Shown: positions 26,173 through 35,591 of the stretch, one piece after another
How positions within the stretch are numbered: the stretch's first letter is position 1
How the letters are laid out: each line of letters begins with the position of its first letter
Assembly: GCA_963746265.1 (NCBI GenBank)
Contig: CAVVAM010000002.1
Span: forward strand, 124,001 to 188,000
Source of the DNA: Ilumatobacter sp963746265
GTDB taxonomy: Bacteria; Actinomycetota; Acidimicrobiia; Acidimicrobiales; Ilumatobacteraceae
DNA: 64,000 nucleotides
Direction: 5' to 3'
Translations under genes and position numbers: made by a program
The notes under the pieces: model-generated
The model's input: only the letters and a program-made list of their open reading frames with translations
Database searches by the model: none
What the model was told of the DNA's origin: nothing

Positions 26173-27980
26173 GCAGGACGGGGAACGGGCGGATCGACCG
26201 CCTCGGCCGCTCGACGAGTGTGGTCGCCCGCCGAGCGCGTGGGTGGCTCATCGCGCAGCGAGACGTCGGGCCAGGGGTCGACGCCGTCGCGTATCGGACC
26301 GAGCTGGAGGCGATCGGTACGAACGGGCCGAACCGGGCACGGATCCCGACGACTGCGTTTCGTGGTGCCTCGAACCTGATGCGGATGCTCGGCTCCGACT
26401 CACGGTCGGTCTCCATCTGGGAGCGTGCCGTCCGCGCCGACCCACGCGATCCAGACCGTTGGCTCGGTCTCGCAACCGCGCTCCGGACGGCAGGGCCTCC
26501 GGGTCCGGTGATGATCACGGGTGTCGGCCTCACACGTCGGCCGACCGTGGCGTCGGAGGCTGCCGAGTACGCGTTGCAGCGATCGGTCGACCTCGGCGTG
26601 ACCGCCGGCGCGCTCTGCGCCCTCGCAGAACTCGCACGGCTCGACGAACGTCCCGACCTCGCGATCGCCTACGCCCGACGGGCGGTGACGATCGACGACG
26701 ACGACCCTCGACCCTGGATCGTGCTCGCCCGTGCCCACGCGACCCGCGGTCAGCGTGCGGGAGGCCTGACGACCGACGATGTGGCCACGATCAGCCACGC
26801 GTGGTCTCGCGCCGGCGACCTGGCCGGACCACGGCGCGGACCAGCGCAGTTCCACCTGCTGCGGCACCTCATCCGCTTCGCCCAGTGGAAGGAGGCCTTC
26901 CACACCGCAGATCCGCAGGCACCGGCGAACGTTGCCGATCCGGACGGGCTGGGAGCACTCGTCGACGACGTCGCGTTCACTCCACACGCCGACTGGTGGT
27001 ACGTCGCCTGGTGGCGATTGCAGTCAGCCGGCCATGCTCGCCGTGGTTGGGACGCCCGCCGGCGCGAGGTCGATGCCCGTCTCACCACCACGACATCGCC
27101 GTTCGATTCGATCGAGGCGATCCGGACGAGAGTGCAGAGTCTGGTGGTGCTCGACCGCCTCGACGAGGCGCTCGAGGTCCTGCACGATGCGCTCAGGATC
27201 CCGGAACCGTCGGGGATCCTCCGTCGCCTACGTGCGGACATCCTCCTGCGGACCGGCGACCCGAGCGAACTCGTCGGCTGGACCGCCGGTCACGACAGCG
27301 GTCTGGCCCCGGAACCCGAACGGCGATTCTCCGAACTGGTGACGGGTCGACGCGTCGCCGTGGTCGGCCCGAACGCCCCCGAGTCGGCGCGCTCGAGGGC
27401 CGAAGCGGAGGCCGATGTGGTCGTCGATACGAAACGATTCACCCCGCACGACGTACGATCGACGACCGCTCATGTCTCGTACTACGCCGATACGTCCGCC
27501 GCACTCCTCGCCGATGCGATCGCGAGCCAGGTCGATGACGGCTCGCTGGATCTGGCCGTACTCCGGCCCACCGCAGTCGGAATCCCCCTCGCGGATGACC
27601 CTCGTGTCCGCGTCATGGCAACCGAGGACTCGCTCCCGATGGGGGTGTCGCATTTCGGGATCGCTCGCATCGTGTACGACCTGCTCCGCTATCGGCCACG
27701 GTCCGTCGTGTTGATCGGCGTCGACCTGTTCACCGCGTCCTCGATGTACCCCGAGCCGTATCGCCGCGACCGGAGACTGTACGACCGAGCCGGCTTCGCC
27801 AGGGTCCTCCCGCGATTCAACCATGACCTGGTCGACGACTTCATGATGCTCTCCGCACTCCGGCGAAACGGCCTGCTGGATGCCGACGACGTGACCGGCG
27901 GACTGCTGGACCTCGACGTCCAGCACTACCTGCACAAGGTCGAGGACGCCGATCGACGAGCCCTCGGAGACCTGGTATGA
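26169..27980 (+). CDS. TPR-like protein with divergent GT29 sialyltransferase-like C-terminal domain
   Basis: A 603-residue protein. Residues about 60-370 are helical repeats of TPR type (SIWERAVRADPRDPDRWLGL, LAIAYARRAVTIDDDDPRPW). From about 388 a Rossmann-like domain begins with GRRVAVVGPNAPE, followed by ADVVVDTKRF. A second block, GVSHFGIARIVYDLLRYRPR near 493, is followed by LIGVDLF. These blocks align with the downstream protein (27977-30892), whose version matches sialylmotifs L and S better. Here the ID-x-HD acidic/His part of motif L is lost, so it may be inactive or have changed specificity. It overlaps the ABC ATPase gene and the next gene by 4 bases each. Confidence 0.68.
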   Translation: MSRTGNGRIDRLGRSTSVVARRARGWLIAQRDVGPGVDAVAYRTELEAIGTNGPNRARIPTTAFRGASNLMRMLGSDSRSVSIWERAVRADPRDPDRWLGLATALRTAGPPGPVMITGVGLTRRPTVASEAAEYALQRSVDLGVTAGALCALAELARLDERPDLAIAYARRAVTIDDDDPRPWIVLARAHATRGQRAGGLTTDDVATISHAWSRAGDLAGPRRGPAQFHLLRHLIRFAQWKEAFHTADPQAPANVADPDGLGALVDDVAFTPHADWWYVAWWRLQSAGHARRGWDARRREVDARLTTTTSPFDSIEAIRTRVQSLVVLDRLDEALEVLHDALRIPEPSGILRRLRADILLRTGDPSELVGWTAGHDSGLAPEPERRFSELVTGRRVAVVGPNAPESARSRAEAEADVVVDTKRFTPHDVRSTTAHVSYYADTSAALLADAIASQVDDGSLDLAVLRPTAVGIPLADDPRVRVMATEDSLPMGVSHFGIARIVYDLLRYRPRSVVLIGVDLFTASSMYPEPYRRDRRLYDRAGFARVLPRFNHDLVDDFMMLSALRRNGLLDADDVTGGLLDLDVQHYLHKVEDADRRALGDLV

Positions 27981-30892
27981 GGCTGTCGCCGACGGGCGTC
28001 TTCCACCGAACCCGTCCATTCCTCGGACGCGTCAAGCGAGCCACCCTCCGACGTCGAGACGACTGGTCTCCCTCGGGGCCGCCGTCCGCCGACGAACGAC
28101 GTCCACCGGGCGCTCTCGCCGCGACCACCAAGTACCTGGCAGCCTGCGCACTGGATCATCGGGAGCACACCGACGCGGCGATCGCCCTGCTCGCCGAATC
28201 ACTCGAGCTCGACGGCCGCTACGAGCGCCGATGGACTCGCTACGGGGACCTGCTCGCTTCGACGCAGCAGCACGATGCGGCGATCGACGCGTATCGCGCC
28301 GCGCACGAGCGTCAGCCGACAGCGCTCAAGCCGTTGTTGGCCGTCGCTGCGCTGCAGTTGGGGCTCGACGTCGACCTCGACGACCCGGAACTGGCCGCTG
28401 CCGAGTTCCTCCCGGCAGCCGTCGACAACATCACGGCCGATGCGCAGCTCGATTTTCTCCTCGCATTGGCGCTGAGCCGGCAACCCGACGACGCAGCCGC
28501 TCGCCAGGCGTTCCAGCGGTCGTTGGACGCCGAACCCGATCGTCCCGAGCGGCTCCTCGCGTACGCCCGATTCGAGGCGGAGCGAGGGCGGTGGGTGGAC
28601 GCCGCGACCGCGTATCGACGTGCGATCGCCACCGGTTCGGGTGACGACGAGGATGTGGTCCCGGTAGCTGGACCATCGCACCTCGCCGACCAGTTGGGCC
28701 TCGACGAACCACGGGAGCGGACCGACGACTGGGCCGCACTCGCCGCCGGCGCTCGGCTCATGATCGATGCGGATCCCCAGGGGTGCGACGGTCACCGGGT
28801 CCTGGGACTCGCGCTGCACGAACTCGAGCAGTGGACCGATTCGATGGTCTCGCTGCAGGCGGCGTCGAGGTGCGCGCCCACGGATCTCTTCCTGCTCGAC
28901 CAGTTGGCGCATGCGGCGCACGAGGCGGAACGCCACGATGTCGCCGTCGAGGCGCGCCAGCGCAGCCTCGCCATCGACCCGACCGCACGACGGTTCCACG
29001 CTCTGGCCATCGAGCTCCAGGTCGCCGGACGCGTCGCAGAGGCGACGAAGGTCTTCGAACACTCGATTCGCCTCGGACTCCCCAGCCCGACGTGGTTCGA
29101 ACGATTCGGCGCTGCGCAGCGCCGAACGAGCGCCTGGCCGGGAGCCGCCGTGCTGTACCGCTGGGCCACCGAACGACATCCCGAGGTCGCCCACCTGTGG
29201 TACCTCCTCGGGTTCTCCCTGGAACACGCCGACGAACCGGTCGAGGCCGAGCGCGCGTACCGCCGGGCCATCGAACTCCAATCGGACAACGCCAACTGGT
29301 GGTTTCGGCTCGGCTATCTGCTCGAGCGATTCGGCCCGCCCCGCACGGTGATACGACCGCGAACCGGACTCGAACAGAGCTCGGCCGGGGACCTCGATCG
29401 AGCAGCTGCGTGCTACCGGCGAGCGATCGAGCTCGACCCGACCCGGGTCGCGTTCTTTCGACGGTTGGCCGGTGTCGAAGAGGAGATGGGAGACCTCGAC
29501 GCGGCCCGATCGGCGTTGGAGCACGCGATCTCACTCGATCCTGACGACGCGACGACCTGGCACCTGCTCGGACGAACCATCGCCACCGGAGCCAATCGTC
29601 GCGGGATGTACCACTCCGACGAACACGACGAGCTCGAGCGCATCTGGGGGAGGGCGATCGAACTCGCACCGCACCGCTCCGGACCACGCGACCAACTCAC
29701 GCGGGCGAGCATCAAAGCGGCGCGCTGGAAGCTGGCGAGCGAGATCTCGTGGTTCCCCCGTCCGTCGTCGGCGCCCGCTGCGAGCGAGCGGATGCTGCGC
29801 AGCTATCTCGAGGAGGAGGCTGTGCCCGTCGAAGCGCTCGCGTCGGAACTCGATCGACCGAACGACGAGCTGATGTGGGTCCCGCTGGAGTGGTGGTTTC
29901 CACTCCACTGGAAGCTGCTGACCGAGAACCACTTCACGCTCGCCTATCGGGCGAAGGAGTTGCTGGCCGAGCGAACCCTGAATGAGGCTGCCGGGCATCC
30001 GGCCGAGAACCTGTCGCGATACCTCGAGCATGCTCGCGCGCTCTCGTTCCTCGACCGCAACGACCTCGCGCTCGACGCGCTGACGCCGAGCCTCGTGTCG
30101 AACATGGCGGACCGGACACGTCGCGCGCTCGACCGCCAGGCCGCGGATGTCGCGCTGTTGCTCGGTGATCCGAGTCGACACCTGGCCCTGCTTCCCACCG
30201 ATCTCGACCCCCATGTGCGCGTCTCCGAAGCAGCCTTCGACGAGCTCATCCGCGGCCGCCGAGTGGCGATCGTCGGGCCCGGCCAGTCCGATCTCGAAAG
30301 CGGTGCGGAGATCGATGACCACGACGTCGTCATCCGGACCAAGTTCGTGAGCAACCAGTTGGACGACCACGCGACGATGGCCGGAACGCGCACCGACGTG
30401 TCGTACTACGCGCTCGGAAGCGCCCAGTTCCTCCGTGCCGACATCACCGAGGCGCTCGAGGCGGGCGCGTTGCAGATGGCGGTGTTCCGCACAGCGACCT
30501 ACGCCGCAGATCCGCCACACCTCGTTCGTCCTGGTGACGTCCGGTACGTCCCCTCCGAGTTCACCGCAGGACTCCGGGCGAGCCAGTTCGCGGTTCAGCG
30601 AATCTTCTACGACCTGCTGCGCTACCGACCGGCCTCGATCAAGGTGTTCAACATCGACTTCTTCCTGTCTCCCGATTCCTACCGCCCCGGCTACCTCGCC
30701 GAGTACGCGAACGAGGCCGAGCAGCAGGGATTCGTCAAGGTGCTCGGGGCCTTCGGCCACGACTTCCTCGCCGACTTCAGATTCACGCGCTCGATGCACC
30801 AGTACGGATTCCTCGACGTCGACGCCAACATCGAGCGCATTCTGGACCTCGAGCCGGACGAGTACCTGCGCGCCCTCGATCGACGCAGTTGA
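27977..30892 (+). CDS. TPR-repeat protein with GT29 sialyltransferase-like C-terminal domain
   Basis: A 971-residue protein. Residues about 50-680 contain many TPR units (for example AERAYRRAIELQSDNANWWF, AACYRRAIELDPTRVAFFR, and SALEHAISLDPDDATTWHLL). The C-terminal domain from about 757 starts GRRVAIVGPG and continues GAEIDDHDVVIRTKF, which closely follows sialylmotif L of family GT29 (VVGN..., G..ID.HD.V.R). A second block, ASQFAVQRIFYDLLRYRPAS, then VFNIDFF near 868-896, is in the place of sialylmotif S. GT29 enzymes transfer sialic acid from CMP-sialic acid. The adjacent CMP-nonulosonic acid operon makes CMP-pseudaminic acid a plausible donor (inference). No signal peptide is present, so it acts in the cytoplasm. 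Confidence 0.75.
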   Translation: MRLSPTGVFHRTRPFLGRVKRATLRRRDDWSPSGPPSADERRPPGALAATTKYLAACALDHREHTDAAIALLAESLELDGRYERRWTRYGDLLASTQQHDAAIDAYRAAHERQPTALKPLLAVAALQLGLDVDLDDPELAAAEFLPAAVDNITADAQLDFLLALALSRQPDDAAARQAFQRSLDAEPDRPERLLAYARFEAERGRWVDAATAYRRAIATGSGDDEDVVPVAGPSHLADQLGLDEPRERTDDWAALAAGARLMIDADPQGCDGHRVLGLALHELEQWTDSMVSLQAASRCAPTDLFLLDQLAHAAHEAERHDVAVEARQRSLAIDPTARRFHALAIELQVAGRVAEATKVFEHSIRLGLPSPTWFERFGAAQRRTSAWPGAAVLYRWATERHPEVAHLWYLLGFSLEHADEPVEAERAYRRAIELQSDNANWWFRLGYLLERFGPPRTVIRPRTGLEQSSAGDLDRAAACYRRAIELDPTRVAFFRRLAGVEEEMGDLDAARSALEHAISLDPDDATTWHLLGRTIATGANRRGMYHSDEHDELERIWGRAIELAPHRSGPRDQLTRASIKAARWKLASEISWFPRPSSAPAASERMLRSYLEEEAVPVEALASELDRPNDELMWVPLEWWFPLHWKLLTENHFTLAYRAKELLAERTLNEAAGHPAENLSRYLEHARALSFLDRNDLALDALTPSLVSNMADRTRRALDRQAADVALLLGDPSRHLALLPTDLDPHVRVSEAAFDELIRGRRVAIVGPGQSDLESGAEIDDHDVVIRTKFVSNQLDDHATMAGTRTDVSYYALGSAQFLRADITEALEAGALQMAVFRTATYAADPPHLVRPGDVRYVPSEFTAGLRASQFAVQRIFYDLLRYRPASIKVFNIDFFLSPDSYRPGYLAEYANEAEQQGFVKVLGAFGHDFLADFRFTRSMHQYGFLDVDANIERILDLEPDEYLRALDRRS

Positions 30893-31242
30893 CCAGCGTC
30901 GCCTGCGAGCTCTCCCTCGGTCGAAGCCCACTGCTCGGCCGGCGGGAGACTTCGCTCGGGGTCTCGCATCGTTCGGACTCGACGCCGCCTACACGACACG
31001 AACCTCCCGAAAGCGGCCCACGACGCAGACCATCACGCTCGCGTACCCCTCGAGTCGTCGCCTCACGACTTCGCACCCCTGCTCGATCCGAGTCGGTGTT
31101 CTCGATCGGTGGCGAGCCGCGACCTCGGGCGGCGCTGCCCAGGGTACGACGACGCTATCCTGCGGGCGCGGCACCGGCGGCTCGGATCCATCGGATCGCA
31201 GGCCATCCCGCCCCCACCACCGCTAAAGGAACACACACTGGC
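30893..31242 (+). other. 350-bp leader region upstream of pseB
   Basis: No gene is convincing here. A possible promoter lies near its end: TATCCT at 31156-31161 with CTGCCC about 16 bases upstream. The final part has AAAGGA at 31225-31230, 12 bases before the ATG of pseB, so this operon is probably translated from a leadered mRNA. No hairpin with a T-tract was seen. Confidence 0.4.
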
Positions 31243-32262
31243 ATGAGTGACCATTTCGATCTCGACGACGCCAACATCTTGGTCACGGGCGGCACCGGCT
31301 CGTTCGGCAAGCGCTTCATCGCCACGGTGCTCGAGCGTTACGAACCGCGGCGCATCGTGATCTTCAGCCGCGACGAGCTGAAGCAATACGAGATGCAGAA
31401 CACCAAACCGTTCTCGGATCATCTCAAGACGCTCCGGTTCTTCATCGGCGACGTTCGCGACGAGCCACGCCTGCAGCGCGCCATGGAAGATGTGGACGTC
31501 GTCGTCCACGCTGCTGCGCTCAAGCAGGTGCCGGCCGCCGAGTACAACCCCTTCGAGGCCGTGAAGACGAACATCCTCGGCGCCGAGAACGTCATCAACG
31601 CGTCGCTCGACAACGGCGTTCGGCGCGTCGTCGCGCTCAGCACCGACAAGGCTGCGGCTCCCATCAACCTCTACGGGGCGACGAAACTCGCCTCGGACAA
31701 ACTGTTCGTCGCCGCGAACAACTTCCGCGGCCAACACGACGTCTCGTTCTCCGTGGTCCGCTACGGCAACGTGATGGGCAGCCGCGGATCGGTGATCCCG
31801 TTCTTCCGCCAGGCAGCGAGCTCCGGTCGGCTGCCGATCACCGATCCGGAGATGACCCGGTTCAACATCACCCTGCAGGAGGGGGCCGACTTCGTGTTGG
31901 ACTGCTTCGCCCGGATGTGGGGCGGCGAGATCTTCGTACCCAAGATCCCGTCGTACCGCATCCTCGACGTGGCGGCCGCGATCGCCCCGGATGCCGAGAT
32001 CGACGTCGTCGGCATCCGACCCGGCGAGAAGCTCCACGAAGAGATGATCACGAGGACCGACTCGCTGTCGACGATCGAATTCGATGACTACTACGTGATC
32101 CTCCCGTCGCTACCGCGTTGGGACATCGACCAGTTCCGGGTCGAGAGCGGCACGGCGCCTGGCCGACCGTGCGAGATCGGATTCTCGTACGAGAGCGGCA
32201 CCAACCACGACTTCCTGACCGTGGAGCAGCTTCGGGAACTCATCGAGACCGTACTGCCGTGA
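31243..32262 (+). CDS. pseB: UDP-N-acetylglucosamine 4,6-dehydratase (inverting)
   Basis: A 339-residue extended SDR with ILVTGGTGSFGKRFIATVLE near residue 10, IFSRDELKQYEMQ, VHAAALKQVPAAEYNPFEAV, STDKAAAPINLYGATKLASD (catalytic region with the Tyr/Lys), and IRPGEKLHEEMI. This is the PseB/FlaA1 pattern. The enzyme converts UDP-GlcNAc to the 4-keto-6-deoxy-L-altro intermediate, the first step of pseudaminic acid synthesis. The ATG has AAAGGA upstream. Its stop overlaps the GTG start of pseC. The cytoplasmic product feeds the next gene. Confidence 0.92.
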   Translation: MSDHFDLDDANILVTGGTGSFGKRFIATVLERYEPRRIVIFSRDELKQYEMQNTKPFSDHLKTLRFFIGDVRDEPRLQRAMEDVDVVVHAAALKQVPAAEYNPFEAVKTNILGAENVINASLDNGVRRVVALSTDKAAAPINLYGATKLASDKLFVAANNFRGQHDVSFSVVRYGNVMGSRGSVIPFFRQAASSGRLPITDPEMTRFNITLQEGADFVLDCFARMWGGEIFVPKIPSYRILDVAAAIAPDAEIDVVGIRPGEKLHEEMITRTDSLSTIEFDDYYVILPSLPRWDIDQFRVESGTAPGRPCEIGFSYESGTNHDFLTVEQLRELIETVLP

Positions 32263-33407
32263 CGTCCGCGTTCGTCCCCTACGGTCGCCAGACCATCGAG
32301 CAGGCCGACATCGACGCGGTCACCGAGGTCCTCAAGAGCGACTGGTTGACCACCGGGCCGATGGTGCCCCGTTTCGAAGAGGAGTTCGCATCCTTCGTCG
32401 GGACCCGACACGCCGTCGCCGTCGCCAACGGCACAGCCGCACTCCACCTGTGCATGCTCGCCGCGGGCATCGGGCCGGGCGACGAGGTGATCGTCACGAC
32501 GATGACGTTCGCCGCGAGCGCGAACTGCGCCCGATATGTCGGCGCCACCGTCGTGTTCGCCGATGTCGACGCCGACACGCTCACGATCGATCCGGCCCAT
32601 GTCGAGTCGCTGGTCACACCCCGCACCCGGGCGATCGTCGCGGTCGACTATGCCGGCGTGCCCTGCGATCTGGACGCACTGTGCGAGATCGCCGAACGCC
32701 ACGACCTCGTCCTCGTCGAGGACGCATGCCACGCGCCCGGCGCAGAGTTCGGCGGCCGGCGTGTCGGGAGCATCGCCCACATGAGCACGTTCAGCTTCCA
32801 TCCCGTGAAGCACCTCACCACGGGCGAGGGCGGCATGGTCACGACCAACGACGACGACCTCGACCGGCGCCTCCGGCTCTACCGCAACCACGGCATCGAG
32901 ACCGACTTCCGCCAGCGCGAAGAGCAGGGCACGTGGGTCTACGACATGGTCGACCTCGGATTCAACTACCGACTCCCCGACGTGAGCTGCGCGCTCGGCA
33001 TCGCCCAGCTCCAACGACTCCCCGCCTGGGTGCAGCGGCGCCGGCAGATCGCGCAGCGATACGACGAGCTCTTCGACGGTCACGACGCGGTCGTGACACC
33101 GACCGTGCCAGCGGGTCGCGTCGCATCCTGGCACCTGTACCCGGTTCGCGTGCGGGGAGACGACGTCGAAGCGCTGCGCGACCGGGCGTTCACGCACCTC
33201 CGCGAGCATGGCATCGGAGTCAATGTCCACTACCGCCCGGTACACCTGCACACGTACTACCGACAGCTGGGCCACCGAGTCGGCGAGTGCCCGGTCGCCG
33301 AACGGGAGTACCAGGGACTGCTCTCGCTCCCGATGTGGCCGGGTCTCCAGGACGACGACCAGGACCGCGTCGTGAGCTTGCTGACCGATGTCGTCGCCCG
33401 AGCCTGA
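32259..33407 (+). CDS. pseC: UDP-4-amino-4,6-dideoxy-AltNAc transaminase
   Basis: A 382-residue DegT/DnrJ/EryC1/StrS aminotransferase. It shows LKSDWLTTGPMVPRFEEEFA at the N terminus, AVAVANGTAALHLCMLAAGI, VDYAGVPCDLDAL, VEDACHAPGAEFGG, and the PLP-binding lysine in STFSFHPVKHLTTGEGG. NYRLPDVSCALGIAQLQRL and VNVHYRPVHLHTYYRQLG are typical of PseC. It places the 4-amino group from glutamate on the PseB product. The GTG start at 32259 overlaps the pseB stop. It overlaps pseF by 20 bases. Confidence 0.92.
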   Translation: MTSAFVPYGRQTIEQADIDAVTEVLKSDWLTTGPMVPRFEEEFASFVGTRHAVAVANGTAALHLCMLAAGIGPGDEVIVTTMTFAASANCARYVGATVVFADVDADTLTIDPAHVESLVTPRTRAIVAVDYAGVPCDLDALCEIAERHDLVLVEDACHAPGAEFGGRRVGSIAHMSTFSFHPVKHLTTGEGGMVTTNDDDLDRRLRLYRNHGIETDFRQREEQGTWVYDMVDLGFNYRLPDVSCALGIAQLQRLPAWVQRRRQIAQRYDELFDGHDAVVTPTVPAGRVASWHLYPVRVRGDDVEALRDRAFTHLREHGIGVNVHYRPVHLHTYYRQLGHRVGECPVAEREYQGLLSLPMWPGLQDDDQDRVVSLLTDVVARA

Positions 33408-34119
33408 ACGAACCGGAATCGTCGTCGGTCTCGTTCCGGCCCGCGGCGGGAGCAAGCGGATCCCTCGCAAGAACATCCGTCCGTTCCACGGCCGACCGAT
33501 GATCGCCCGGACGATCGAAACGATGACTGCAGCGGCGATGTTCGACCGCATCGTCGTCTCCACCGACGATGACGAGATCGCAGCCATCGCGGAAGGGGCC
33601 GGCGCGGAGGCACCGTTCCGTCGGCCCGCCGAGCTCGCCGACGATCATGCCGGAACCGGCGCCGTGGTCCGTCATGCGATCGTCGAGCTGGAACGGGACG
33701 GCGCTCCCGTCGATGCGTTGTGTCTGGTGTACCCGACGGCGGTGTTCACGACCTCGGCGGATCTCAGCGGCGCAGGTGCGCGACTGCTCACCGGTTCACT
33801 CGATTACGTGTTCTCGGCGACCCGGTACGCGGCTCCGATCGAGCGGGCGCTCCGGCGCCGGGACGACGGCACCTGTGAGATGGTCTGGCCCGAACACCTC
33901 CTGACCCGTTCGCAGGATCTCGAGGATGCCTATCACGACGTCGGCCAGTTCTACTGGGGGACGGGTGACGCGTGGAGAGCGGCGACGCCGGTGATGCAGG
34001 GTGTCTCAGAGATCTTCGAGATCCCGCCGTGGCGCGTCCAGGACATCGACACGCCCGACGACTGGCAGCGGGCGGAGTTGCTGTTCGAGTTGCTCGAACG
34101 GGTCGGCCCCGACCGATGA
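33388..34119 (+). CDS. pseF: CMP-pseudaminic acid cytidylyltransferase
   Basis: A 243-residue nucleotidyltransferase of the NeuA/PseF type. The nucleotide-binding ARGGSKRIPRKNIRPFHGRP is near residues 18-37, followed by IVVSTDDDEIAAIAE, ALCLVYPTAVFTT, and a late IPPWRVQDIDTPDDWQRAE, the metal-binding DIDTPED-like motif of PseF. YHDVGQFYWGTGDAW is also typical of the pseudaminic branch. It activates the nonulosonic acid with CTP for transfer. The start lies inside the end of pseC, and the end overlaps pseG by 4 bases. Confidence 0.9.
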   Translation: MSSPEPERTGIVVGLVPARGGSKRIPRKNIRPFHGRPMIARTIETMTAAAMFDRIVVSTDDDEIAAIAEGAGAEAPFRRPAELADDHAGTGAVVRHAIVELERDGAPVDALCLVYPTAVFTTSADLSGAGARLLTGSLDYVFSATRYAAPIERALRRRDDGTCEMVWPEHLLTRSQDLEDAYHDVGQFYWGTGDAWRAATPVMQGVSEIFEIPPWRVQDIDTPDDWQRAELLFELLERVGPDR

Positions 34120-35552
34120 CCGACGATCGTGTGTTCGTCCGGGCCGACGCCGGGAGCGACATCGGATTCGGTCACGTCGTTCGGACGCTGTCGTTGGCCA
34201 CGCACCTCCGAGACCGGGGCCGGCCCGTCACGTACGTCACACGCAGTCCTCCCGAGCTCGTGGCGATGCTGAGCGACCGCGGGTTCGAGGTCGTCGAACT
34301 GGAGGGACGAACACCCCGACAGCGCGGCTCCGGAGACGTCTGGCGGGTGGACGACCAGCTCGTGGACGCGAGGCTCACCCGGTCGATCATCTCGGACGCC
34401 AGCTCGACGATCCTCGTCGATCACTACGGCCTGGACCAGACCTGGGAGCGGACCGTTGCCGACGATTCCGAGCGGATCATCGTGCTCGACGACCTCGCGA
34501 ACCGGCCGCACCACTGCGGTCTGCTGACGGATCAGAACTGGTACGGCCCGAACACGCGCGACCGGTACGCGGACCTCGTCGCCCCCACGTGCCGCCTCCT
34601 GCTCGGTCCGAGGTACTGCGTGCTCCAGCCGGAGTATGCAGCACGGCGCCGCGGGCGACACCCGGTCCGGCGACCACCGAAGCGCATCCTGGTCTGCTTC
34701 GGGGGCACCGACCCGGCCCACGAGACCGAGAAGGTCCTCGCCGCACTCGCCGACCTCCCGTCCGGAATGTTCGACGTCGACGTCGTCGTCGGCAACCCCG
34801 CACGTGCGACGGGCGAGCTCCGGGGTCTTGCCGACGCAGCCGCAGCGCGCCTCCACGTCGCCGTCGCCTCGCTCGCGCCGCTCCTGGCAGGTGCGGATCT
34901 GGCGGTCGGCGCCAGTGGTGCCGCAACCTGGGAGCGACTGTGCATGCGGGTGCCCGGACTCGTGGCGACCACCTCACGACATCAATCGGGCGTGACCGAG
35001 GCGCTCGCCCTGGCCGGGATGACGAGATGGATGGGTCTGACCTCCGAGACGACGGTGGCGTCCTACGTGGACGCGCTGCGCGCGGCGGTCGACGACCCGA
35101 TCGCCGTTCCCCCGGACATCGTCGACGGGTACGGAGCGGCGCGACTCGCCGAGGCGATCGCCCCGACGCCCGACGACGAGGTTCGACTCCGCGCCGTCGA
35201 GCCGTTCGACACCCCGATCCTGGCGGGGCTCGTCGCCGAGGCGACCGGCGGGTCGGACGATCTTCTCGCCGGGCCCGTGGCGTGGCGTCGGGAGAGTGAC
35301 CGACTCCACGCCGGAGCGACGGAGATCGCGCACCGGGTCATCGAGATCGGAGGGACGCCGGTCGGTGCCGTGATCGAACGGCCCGGGCACTCGGTGACGA
35401 TCGCGCTGATCGACGCGGTCGACCGGCGCGACCTCGACCGCGCGGTGCTCGAGGTACTGGGCGCGACGTTCGACATCGCGGCCGTCGAGGAGCGTTCTGC
35501 GCGAGGCTCGTACATCCGTGCCCGCGTCGGCGCCCCACCGGTAGAGTGCTGA
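34116..35552 (+). CDS. pseG: PseG-type UDP-sugar hydrolase fused to a C-terminal acetyltransferase-like domain
   Basis: A 478-residue protein. Residues 1-330 match PseG, with the catalytic-loop GFGHVVRTLSLATHLRDRG at 18-36, VDHYGLDQTWE, IVLDDLANRPHHC, and ILVCFGGTDPAHETEK. PseG removes UDP from the 2,4-diacetamido sugar. Residues about 345-478 (VRLRAVEPFDTPILAGLVAE, IAHRVIEIGGTPVGAVIER) look like a GNAT N-acetyltransferase core. That is the activity of PseH, otherwise missing from this operon, so a PseG-PseH fusion is proposed. Stand-alone PseG proteins are about 280-340 residues. The GNAT assignment is weaker than the PseG one. Confidence 0.85.
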   Translation: MTDDRVFVRADAGSDIGFGHVVRTLSLATHLRDRGRPVTYVTRSPPELVAMLSDRGFEVVELEGRTPRQRGSGDVWRVDDQLVDARLTRSIISDASSTILVDHYGLDQTWERTVADDSERIIVLDDLANRPHHCGLLTDQNWYGPNTRDRYADLVAPTCRLLLGPRYCVLQPEYAARRRGRHPVRRPPKRILVCFGGTDPAHETEKVLAALADLPSGMFDVDVVVGNPARATGELRGLADAAAARLHVAVASLAPLLAGADLAVGASGAATWERLCMRVPGLVATTSRHQSGVTEALALAGMTRWMGLTSETTVASYVDALRAAVDDPIAVPPDIVDGYGAARLAEAIAPTPDDEVRLRAVEPFDTPILAGLVAEATGGSDDLLAGPVAWRRESDRLHAGATEIAHRVIEIGGTPVGAVIERPGHSVTIALIDAVDRRDLDRAVLEVLGATFDIAAVEERSARGSYIRARVGAPPVEC

Positions 35553-35591
35553 CCCGAACGTCCCGTCACCGCGACCCCCCGGGGGTGAGTC

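Noticed and set aside
28199..30931. Long minus-strand open frames opposite the TPR/GT29-like gene
   Set aside because: Arginine/histidine-rich shadows of the strongly supported plus-strand gene, with no domain character.
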